A stretch of 7,121 nucleotides of DNA, from NCBI GenBank assembly GCA_005883175.1, contig VAYV01000195.1:1-7121 (forward strand), read 5' to 3'. The position numbers were made by a program, and so were the translations under genes. Below, piece after piece: positions 1 to 5,461 of the stretch. Below the pieces are notes generated by a model. It ran no database searches and had not been told where the DNA came from. It saw only the letters and a list, made by a program, of their open reading frames with translations. The stretch is from Actinomycetota bacterium. GTDB lineage: Bacteria > Actinomycetota > AC-67. Within the stretch, counting starts at the first letter, position 1, and each line of letters opens with the position of its first letter.

Positions 1-1
1 G

Positions 2-1057
2 AGCCCGTACACCCACGTCCCCGCCGACTTCCCGAGCGATCCTGCGCTGCAGCGCATGCAACCGGTGTTCCGGCACACCGGCTCGGTGTACGGCCCCGTC
101 TTCACGACGATCTCTGCGGCCGGCATGGGCGCGTGCGGCTCGTCGCCGTTGTGCGGCCGGCTGTTCTTCCAGGCGCTCGAGGCGCTCGCCGTGCTGGGGC
201 TCGCGTGGACCGTGTTGCGCGCGACCGGGAGCTGGGCCGCGGCCGCGTGCGTCGGGTTCAATCCGATCCTTCTCGTGGCTGTGGTGAACGGCGGGCACAA
301 CGACGGCCTCGTCGCGCTCGGGTTGCTCGCGGCCGTGCTCGTCGCGCGCGTGCGGCCGGTGGTCGCCGGCCTGCTCCTCGGCGCCGCCGCGTTGGTGAAG
401 CTGAACGTCCTGCTGCCCGGAGCCGTGCTGATCGCCTGGCTCTTCCTTCGCGAGGACAAGCGGAAAGCGTTGCAGGCGTCGCTCGCGACCGTCTCGTTCG
501 TGGTGATCGGTTACCTCGCAGCCGGGGGCTCCGCCGCGCTGAGGCCGTTGCACCAAGCCGTCGGGCTCGTGAGCCAGCATTCGATCTGGTACGTCGGGGA
601 GCGCTGGATCGGCGCCGCGTTCGACGTCGACGACTGGGCCGCGGCGCGCGTCTCGGGCTGGGTGACCCATCTCACGGTCCTGGCGCTCATCGTTGTGGCC
701 GTGGTCGCGATGCTCGTCGCCGCAGGGCGACTCCGCGACCACGGACCGGAGCCGGTCGTCGCGGCTGCGCTGACCGTGTACCTTCTCGCGTCCCCGTACG
801 TGCTGCCGTGGTACGCGGCGCCGCTGATCCCTCTGCTCGCGATGCGGTGGCGCTCGCGCACGACGTGGGTGGTGCTCGCGTACTCGGCCCTTCTGTTCCT
901 GGCGTATCCGGTACGCAACCCGCTGAACGGCAGCGTCACCTCGTTGATACTGCCCGACACCGCGCGCGACGTCTTGCCGGCGGTGGCGGTGCTCGTGCTG
1001 ATCGCGATCACGGTCGCTGCGTGGCGGCCACGTCGCAAGGCGCTGTCACGCGTTTGA
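2..1057 (+). CDS. GT-C family membrane glycosyltransferase (GT87/mannosyltransferase-like), 5'-truncated
   Basis: This is the C-terminal 351 residues of a polytopic membrane protein; the reading frame is open to the left window edge, so the true start lies outside. A Met at 56 is internal, because residues before it (NPY-like SPYTHVPADFP, then HTGSVYGPVFT) match the first extracytoplasmic loop of polyprenyl-phosphate-sugar dependent transferases. Supporting motifs are GFNPILLVAVVNGGHNDGL (about residues 80-100), resembling the NP...xGHND segment of the MptA/MptB/PimE and GT87 relatives, a following LVKLNVLLP helix, and SPYVLPWYAAPLIPLLA near residue 265, the usual late PWY loop. At least seven hydrophobic helices are visible and the tail is basic (WRPRRKALSRV). 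By family knowledge it would transfer a sugar, probably mannose, from a polyprenyl-phosphate donor on the outer face of the membrane. Donor and acceptor are not readable from sequence. It is convergent with the downstream kinase. Confidence 0.82.
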   Translation, partial: SPYTHVPADFPSDPALQRMQPVFRHTGSVYGPVFTTISAAGMGACGSSPLCGRLFFQALEALAVLGLAWTVLRATGSWAAAACVGFNPILLVAVVNGGHNDGLVALGLLAAVLVARVRPVVAGLLLGAAALVKLNVLLPGAVLIAWLFLREDKRKALQASLATVSFVVIGYLAAGGSAALRPLHQAVGLVSQHSIWYVGERWIGAAFDVDDWAAARVSGWVTHLTVLALIVVAVVAMLVAAGRLRDHGPEPVVAAALTVYLLASPYVLPWYAAPLIPLLAMRWRSRTTWVVLAYSALLFLAYPVRNPLNGSVTSLILPDTARDVLPAVAVLVLIAITVAAWRPRRKALSRV

Positions 1058-1148
1058 CAGGATCCGGGCCACCGCGGCGAATGGATGGGACGGACCGCGC
1101 GCCTTGACCCTGAAGCAAGCGTCCGCGGCGAAGAACGTGATCATCGAC

Positions 1149-1187
1149 GGCGTCGGGGTCAGTCTGGTCTGAGACCCCTACGACGCC
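1149..1187. terminator. Candidate bidirectional hairpin between convergent genes
   Basis: GGCGTCG (1149-1155) pairs perfectly with CGACGCC (1181-1187). Inside it GGGTC (1156-1160) can pair with GACCC after a small bulge, closing a loop of about 12 nt. It covers the stop codon of the minus-strand kinase (1178-1180) and lies about 90 nt after the glycosyltransferase stop, a sensible place for a shared terminator. There is no T-tract on either strand, so it is not a classic intrinsic terminator. In a GC-rich genome chance stems are common. Confidence 0.35.
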
Positions 1188-2515
1188 GCCCACACGTACG
1201 TCTCATGGGGCGGCTCGGCCGGGATCAAGACCTTGAAGCGCGCGCCTCCGCTCTCGCTCTCCTCGACCCAGGCGCGTCCGCCGTGAAGCTCTGCGAACCC
1301 GGCGACGAGGGCCAATCCGACTCCCGCCCCCGGAGCGTGGGGCGACTGTTGGCGCCCGTGAGCGAAGGGTTGGAAGATCCGATCACGCGCTTCCGGCTGG
1401 ATCCCCGGTCCGTTGTCTTCGACCTGGAGCAAGACGCCTTCGTCGATCAAACCGGCGCGCACGGTGATGTGCGTTCCGGGCGGGGTGTGACGGGCCTCGT
1501 TCGACAGAAGGTTTTCGAGGATGCGTTCGAGCTTCGATGGGTCGATGTTGACCTGGACAGGATCGGCAGAGACAACGACGGTTCGGTCTCGGATGTCGGC
1601 ATGAGCCACCACGCGTTGAATCCGATTGGCGATCTCCTGCTGCGTCGCGGGGTTGAGCTCTGCGTGCCGCCGCTGGAGCGTCGACGCGAAGCCGATGATC
1701 GACGTGAGCGGGGTCCGGAGCTCGTGCGAAACCGATGTGAGGATCATGTTCTTCATGTCGTCGAGGGATCGGAGACGTTCGGCCGCGGCATGCTCGCGCT
1801 CGAGCGATTCACGGAGCTGTCCCTTCCCTGCTCGCAGCTCTTCGTTGGACACGCGGAGCGCATCGTTCGAAGCGCGCAGCCGCCGGCTTGCTCGTGCTGC
1901 GATCGGAAGTACGAGGAGATAGAGCAGGAGGAGCGCGCTCACGAGGGCGAGGTCGAGCTGCACGACCGTGTGATCTATGGCAGCCTGGGTCGGCCCGTAG
2001 TCCTGGTAGAGCTCCACCATGAGCTGAGGAGCGCTGGGCAGCCGCAGGTACGTTGAGAACATCGTCGGTGCAAGCCCGCGCTCGAACGCGTTTTCGGGAT
2101 CGGTCAGATCCGTTATCTCGCTATGCGGGCCGTCTTTCGTGGCGGCGAAATCGTCGGCCGCGTCGAATCGTTTGCCGATGAGCCGAGGCTCGTCCGAGAA
2201 GACGATCGTGCCGTCTGGCCGCCAGACCTTCAGCCGCTTGATGCGCGCGCCGAAAACCGGTGCCAATCGTGCTCGGATCCCGACCGCCACCATCCCCGTC
2301 ACCGGTTTCTGCAGGTCGATGCCGTGGAAGATCGGGACGAGGAGCGAGTCCGTAACGAAGACCGCATGGAACTGGGCATTGTTTTGGTCGTCGGCTTGCA
2401 CCTGACGTCGAACCACCGCGTGCGCAGCGACCCCGACCGCCAGGAAGACGACGAGCGAGGCTCCTGCGAAACGGAGGGCGAGACCGGGGCCCCGATGCTC
2501 AGCGTTGGCTCGCAT
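1178..2515 (-). CDS. Two-TM sensor histidine kinase with shortened DHp/linker region
   Basis: The 445-residue product is a membrane sensor kinase. TM1 spans about residues 12-34, an extracytoplasmic sensor region 35-186 contains a Cache/PAS-like GTIVFSDEPRLIGKRF, and TM2 spans about 188-208. A charged helical linker (209-255) follows, then HisKA with SVSHELRTPLTS (phospho-acceptor His264). The HATPase_c part has N box ENLLSNEARHTPPG (Asn335, Asn339), G1 EDNGPG (Asp367), F box IFQPF and G2 GAGVGLALV (396-404). The start at 2515 is preceded by GGGAGG (2519-2524), only 3 nt from the ATG. The frame stays open to 2890, but that extension overlaps the divergent cupredoxin gene and lacks domain character. 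His264 to Asn339 is 75 residues, against roughly 100-120 in typical kinases (EnvZ His243, Asn347), so most of the second DHp helix and the linker appear missing near residue 301. No response regulator is adjacent. It may be a defective or unusual kinase. Confidence 0.85.
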   Translation of the reverse strand: MRANAEHRGPGLALRFAGASLVVFLAVGVAAHAVVRRQVQADDQNNAQFHAVFVTDSLLVPIFHGIDLQKPVTGMVAVGIRARLAPVFGARIKRLKVWRPDGTIVFSDEPRLIGKRFDAADDFAATKDGPHSEITDLTDPENAFERGLAPTMFSTYLRLPSAPQLMVELYQDYGPTQAAIDHTVVQLDLALVSALLLLYLLVLPIAARASRRLRASNDALRVSNEELRAGKGQLRESLEREHAAAERLRSLDDMKNMILTSVSHELRTPLTSIIGFASTLQRRHAELNPATQQEIANRIQRVVAHADIRDRTVVVSADPVQVNIDPSKLERILENLLSNEARHTPPGTHITVRAGLIDEGVLLQVEDNGPGIQPEARDRIFQPFAHGRQQSPHAPGAGVGLALVAGFAELHGGRAWVEESESGGARFKVLIPAEPPHETYVWAAS

Positions 2516-2518
2516 GAT

Positions 2519-2524
2519 CCTCCC
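2519..2524 (-). promoter_or_regulatory. Ribosome binding site deciding the kinase start
   Basis: On the minus strand GGGAGG precedes ATG 2515-2513 with only 3 nt between. It is the only strong Shine-Dalgarno match near the beginning of the recognisable kinase sequence and supports MRANAEHRG as the N-terminus rather than the far upstream Met at 2890. The short spacing is below the usual optimum, so initiation may be weak. Confidence 0.5.
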
Positions 2525-2570
2525 TGAGATACCTACGCCAACAATCGGCACAAGGATCTCGAAGGTTTCG

Positions 2571-2586
2571 CATTTCCACCGAAATG
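2571..2586. repeat. Perfect inverted repeat, arm 6, spacer 4 (possible operator)
   Basis: CATTTC, spacer CACC, then GAAATG form a perfect dyad. It lies 56 bases upstream of the kinase start and 81 bases upstream of the cupredoxin start. Either a transcription-factor operator or a small hairpin is possible. Confidence 0.4.
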
Positions 2587-2604
2587 ACCGCTCAGGCTGC
2601 GGTC
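2586..2604. repeat. Perfect inverted repeat, arm 6, spacer 7 (possible operator)
   Basis: GACCGC, spacer TCAGGCT, then GCGGTC form a second perfect dyad sharing base 2586 with the first. The two arms have different sequences from the first repeat, so this is not a duplicated operator. Its centre is about 20 bases from the first centre, close to two helical turns. Confidence 0.4.
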
Positions 2605-2666
2605 GGTAAGGGGCCAATCCACCCAAAAAGGAATCCCAACGGTCGCAGCGAACGTAGTCCCTGACG

Positions 2667-3173
2667 ATGCGCATTCGGGGGATGGCGCTGGTGCTGGCGG
2701 CGATCGTGCCGCTGGCCTTGATCGCGCCCGCCGGCGCCTCGATCCGGCGCCGGCCACCGGTCGTCAACCTCGTCATCAACAGCTTCCGGTTCTGCAAGAA
2801 GGCGCCGTGCAGCCTGACCGACACCGCATACATCCGCTCGCCGGCCGGCGGGTCCTTGTACGACAACAAGCAGGCCTTCATCACGATCAAGGCGGGCTCG
2901 ATCGTCCGGTGGAACTACAAGGACACCGGCACGCCGGGCTGCAACCAGTTCAACTTCGGCCCGGTGAACTGCCCGGGACACGAGGTGCGGCTCGAGAACG
3001 GCACGCCCGGCGGCGGGAGGCAGATCGGGTTCGCTGCCGCGCGCTCATCGAAGCCGCAAGCGATCTCGTGGTATATCCCGCCGACGTACGCCGGCCGCAC
3101 GATCTACTACTTCTGCAACATCAACAACCACTGGGCGTTCGGCCTGACGGGCGTGCTGAAGATCACGAAGTAA
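2667..3173 (+). CDS. Secreted cupredoxin (plastocyanin-like) domain protein
   Basis: The 168-residue product begins with a signal peptide (basic MRIRG, hydrophobic core to about residue 21, likely cleavage after PAGA before SIRRR). The mature part is a single beta-rich cupredoxin-like domain. The C-terminal metal-loop signature is YYFCNINNHWAFGLTG: Cys150 and His155 spaced C-x4-H, as in azurin-type type 1 copper sites. The upstream His is probably His105 in NCPGHEVRLE. The position expected to hold the axial Met carries Gly159/Leu160, so the site would lack an axial thioether or may not bind copper. Cys43/Cys48 and Cys92/Cys102 could form disulfides. By family knowledge such proteins carry electrons or bind copper outside the membrane; the partner is unknown. 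No good Shine-Dalgarno precedes ATG 2667, and an in-frame ATG at 2682 is an alternative. It is divergent from the kinase. Confidence 0.8.
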   Translation: MRIRGMALVLAAIVPLALIAPAGASIRRRPPVVNLVINSFRFCKKAPCSLTDTAYIRSPAGGSLYDNKQAFITIKAGSIVRWNYKDTGTPGCNQFNFGPVNCPGHEVRLENGTPGGGRQIGFAAARSSKPQAISWYIPPTYAGRTIYYFCNINNHWAFGLTGVLKITK

Positions 3174-4320
3174 CGGGTTCGTCGATCAGCACGCACCGCG
3201 TGCCGTTGTAGATCGTCGGCATGCACTTGTTACAGTGGATGCAGATGCCTTCCGTCGTTGCGCTCGACTTCAGTCTGTTCACGAGGTCAGGCTCGCGCAG
3301 CAGCGCGCGCGCCATCGCAACGAACGCGAAGCCTTCATCCATCGCGCCGGTGATCGTGTCCATGCGGTTGATGCCGCCGAGCAAGATCAGGGGCATCGAC
3401 AGGGCTGCTCGGAAGCGGCGCGCCATCGGAAGGAAGTACGCCTCTTCGAACGGGTACGACTTCAGGAAGTACCGGCCGGCGACTTTGAAGCCGACCTTGA
3501 GCATGCCCGGCATGGCTGCTGCCATCTCTTCGAGCGGACGGTCTCCGCGGAACAGGTACATCGGGTTCGCGAACGAGCTGCCGCCGGTCAGCTCGAGCGC
3601 ATCCAGTGTCTGATCCTGTTCGAGCAGCCGCGCGATCTCGATGCTTTCGTCGACGTCCAGGCCGCCGCGCACGCCGTCGCTCATGTTGAACTTGGCCGTG
3701 ACGGCGACTTTGTCGTCGACGGCGTCGCGGACGGCGCGCGCAACCTCGCCCGGGAATCGCGCGCGCCGCGTCACGTCGCCGCCGTAGCCGTCTTTCCGCC
3801 GGTTCAGCTTGGGGCTCATGAAAGCGCTGAGCAGATAGCCGTGCCCGAGGTGCAGCTCGATCGCATCGAAGCCGGCCTCGACCGCGATGGTGGCCGCGCG
3901 CGCGAACTCGGCCGTGACGCGCGCGATGTCGTCGGCAGTCGCTGCGCGCACCAGCTTCATCGCCATCGGGCTGAAGACGCGCGACGGAGCGATCCCGGCC
4001 TGGCCGGCACCGGCGACCGGCCCCGCGTGTCCGATCTGCGCGCACGCGGCTGCGCCCTCCGCATGAACGGCGTCGGTGAGACGCCGCAAGCCCGGCTCGG
4101 GCGTAAGCACGATCTCTCCCGGCGCCGAGCGGCCGTCACGGGAAACCGCACAGTACGCGACCGTCGTCATGCCGACGCCGCCGGCGGCAACCTCGCGATG
4201 GAAATCGATCAGGCGATCGGTGACGACGTTCTTGGGCGAGCGGCCCTCAAAGGTCGCCGCTTTGATGAAGCGGTTCCGCAGCGTGATGGGACCGAGGCGA
4301 GCAGGCGCGAACGGGTCGAT
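3163..4320 (-). CDS. NADH:flavin oxidoreductase / old yellow enzyme family, start codon unclear
   Basis: A single-domain FMN-binding TIM-barrel oxidoreductase of the OYE/2,4-dienoyl-CoA-reductase branch. Counting from 4320 (385 residues), the motifs are FAPARLGPITLRNRFIKAAT (4-23), AQIGHAG (94-100), FDAIELHLGHGYLLSAFMSP (151-170) with the typical H-x2-H-x-Y, NRRKDGYGG (173-181), LLGGINRM (313-320), and a cysteine cluster Cys360, Cys363, Cys366, Cys376 (CIHCNKC...C) like the 4Fe-4S motif of dienoyl-CoA reductases. It lacks the C-terminal FAD/NAD domain. It would reduce an activated C=C bond using NAD(P)H in the cytoplasm; the substrate is unknown. The first standard start codon is ATG 4170, inside the conserved barrel; homology clearly continues to about 4320, where an ATC sits where ATG would be expected, and the frame closes at 4342-4344. 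The 3' end overlaps the cupredoxin gene by 11 bp. It may be 5'-damaged. Confidence 0.85.
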   Translation of the reverse strand: MDPFAPARLGPITLRNRFIKAATFEGRSPKNVVTDRLIDFHREVAAGGVGMTTVAYCAVSRDGRSAPGEIVLTPEPGLRRLTDAVHAEGAAACAQIGHAGPVAGAGQAGIAPSRVFSPMAMKLVRAATADDIARVTAEFARAATIAVEAGFDAIELHLGHGYLLSAFMSPKLNRRKDGYGGDVTRRARFPGEVARAVRDAVDDKVAVTAKFNMSDGVRGGLDVDESIEIARLLEQDQTLDALELTGGSSFANPMYLFRGDRPLEEMAAAMPGMLKVGFKVAGRYFLKSYPFEEAYFLPMARRFRAALSMPLILLGGINRMDTITGAMDEGFAFVAMARALLREPDLVNRLKSSATTEGICIHCNKCMPTIYNGTRCVLIDEPVTS

Positions 4321-5302
4321 CCGGGCGGCGAGTGAACCAGTTCAAGGTAGCCGTGTTGTATCCCTTGGCGTCCAAGTAGCCATTCCGAAGGCTCCCGCAC
4401 CCGTCTTCGGTGTACCAAAGGTTGACGTCTTGACGACCCGGATATCGAAGAGCCAAGAGGTCGATCGTCGCATAGACGCTGGCGGCCGTTCCGCACGAGA
4501 AGTATGAGAACCTGCCCGGGTAGGTTAGATGCACGCGACCGATCGCAACCGCCAGCGATATCGCTTCATCACTTGAAAGGGGAATAATGGTGGCGGGAGG
4601 GCGCTCCGGACCGTTCACGTAGCGACAGACGAGACCGACAGTCGGCCGCCCTTCAGGGAGCAGCCGATCCTTGAGTGCGTCTCGTGGGTTACGAACCGAA
4701 ACACTCGGGCCGAGACGGGGTGGGCATCCTTCGGCGACCGTGAACCTGATCCGCGGACCCGATGTTGTGTCTCGCACGAGCTCGCTGCTCAGCCAGATGA
4801 GCACGGCATCGATCCTCACCGGCGTGCTACGGATCCCATCACTCGCTATCGATATCTCCAGGTTCGGATAGGTGTACGCATCCGTGTCGGTGTCCCTGTA
4901 GCTGAAGCCTTGAGCTGATCCGCTGCTGCTGCCGGACTTGGTCAACCCTTTCGGTGGATGCGTTTGCACCCACAATGAAGCTTCGACCGGGGTCATCGGA
5001 AAGCGCCAGTATTGGACGACGTCGAGGAGATGATCTGATCCGATGATTCCCGATGCGGGTTGGTTCAGGGTCTCCTCACCCGGGTTGCCGCTGCGAACGG
5101 CGCCGGGTGGCAGTTCGAAGAGCATGAAGAGATGCCGGATCTCCACTCTCGATCTGCGAAGGTTGGGATCGCCTGATGCACGCGAAACCAACGTCGCAAG
5201 ACCGGCCGCGAAGATCGCGGCTGCCAATCCAGCGGCGATCCAGATGCGAGCCTTCGTCCTGGTGGGTGAGGAGTCGGGCGGTCGCTCCTTCGCAAGGTCC
5301 AT
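4247..5302 (-). CDS. Membrane-anchored protein of unknown function
   Basis: The 351-codon frame encodes a short cytoplasmic N-terminus rich in charged residues and proline, one TM helix (about residues 20-40), and an extracytoplasmic domain. I do not recognise a named function. The layout resembles actinobacterial hypothetical proteins with an early FELPPGAVRSG, then YWRFPMTPVEASLWVQTHPP, an RIDAVLIWLSSELV strand and late cysteines (EGC, LVC, YFSCG, DGCGS), which may form disulfides. The last 27 or so residues (from about TRRPDRP) are very probably not native, since that DNA encodes the N-terminus of the oxidoreductase in another frame; the true end is near 4345 or has been lost. The Met at 5302 is the first possible start (stop at 5309-5311); the nearest purine tract, GGGGAGAG, is about 14 nt away, so initiation signals are poor. 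GC is lower than at the window's left end (34/60 in 4861-4920 against 48/60 in 301-360). Confidence 0.65.
   Translation of the reverse strand: MDLAKERPPDSSPTRTKARIWIAAGLAAAIFAAGLATLVSRASGDPNLRRSRVEIRHLFMLFELPPGAVRSGNPGEETLNQPASGIIGSDHLLDVVQYWRFPMTPVEASLWVQTHPPKGLTKSGSSSGSAQGFSYRDTDTDAYTYPNLEISIASDGIRSTPVRIDAVLIWLSSELVRDTTSGPRIRFTVAEGCPPRLGPSVSVRNPRDALKDRLLPEGRPTVGLVCRYVNGPERPPATIIPLSSDEAISLAVAIGRVHLTYPGRFSYFSCGTAASVYATIDLLALRYPGRQDVNLWYTEDGCGSLRNGYLDAKGYNTATLNWFTRRPDRPVRACSPRSHHAAEPLHQSGDL
4306..4345 (-). other. Junction where two minus-strand genes run into each other in different frames
   Basis: Reading leftwards on the minus strand, the hypothetical gene enters this stretch in one frame (TLNWFTRR...), while oxidoreductase homology (DPFAPARLG) begins in another frame that has no ATG, GTG or TTG after its stop at 4342-4344. 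No intergenic spacer or ribosome binding site lies between them. This pattern fits a deletion or assembly join that removed the 3' tail of one gene and the start of the next. A non-canonical ATC start at 4320-4318 is the alternative. Confidence 0.55.
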
Positions 5303-5461
5303 GAAGGCTCATTCTCTCCCCGCGACATCACCGGGGGGCGCATTCGCCCGGATTTCGGGTCGTTTGGAGTGCGATGTCGCGCCGAAAGTCCTGATGCGAT
5401 GGAGGCCCGAACGGCCCTATCTCGGGAACCGGCGAGGGGACCAAAGTGTCCTTAAGCACAG
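5303..5461. promoter_or_regulatory. Divergent intergenic region upstream of the GH3 lipoprotein
   Basis: These 159 bases separate the minus-strand hypothetical gene from the GH3 gene and should hold both promoters. I see no confident promoter hexamers. There are two competing small hairpins: GGGCG (5336-5340) with CGCCC (5345-5349), and CCCG (5347-5350) with CGGG (5356-5359), which share bases and cannot form together. No Shine-Dalgarno stands immediately before ATG 5462. Confidence 0.35.

Larger units (their letters stand above)
2516..2666. promoter_or_regulatory. Divergent intergenic region between kinase and cupredoxin genes
   Basis: These 151 bases must hold promoters for both the kinase (-) and the cupredoxin (+). 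The base composition is visibly less GC-rich than the flanking genes (for example ACAATCGGCACAAGG, CCCAAAAAGGAATCCC). I see no confident -35/-10 pair on either strand. The main structure is a pair of abutting inverted repeats at 2571-2604, which makes regulation of one or both genes plausible. Confidence 0.5.

Noticed and set aside
1041..1172. Frame with a protein-like tail ALTLKQASAAKNVIIDGVGV ending at 1170-1172
   Set aside because: It has no recognisable start or homology I can name and is mostly intergenic or within the glycosyltransferase end; a decayed gene remnant is possible but unsupported.
2630..2662. GGAATC ... GTAGTCC resembling an ECF sigma promoter before the cupredoxin gene
   Set aside because: The -10 part is a poor match and short motifs of this kind arise often by chance.
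2516..2890. N-terminal extension of the kinase frame by 125 codons
   Set aside because: It overlaps the signal peptide and N-terminus of the divergent cupredoxin gene, has no domain character, and a ribosome binding site is present at the inner start 2515.
3235..4335. Long plus-strand frame opposite the oxidoreductase
   Set aside because: Its translation is rich in Arg, Asp and Ala with no motifs, while the minus strand encodes conserved OYE motifs throughout.
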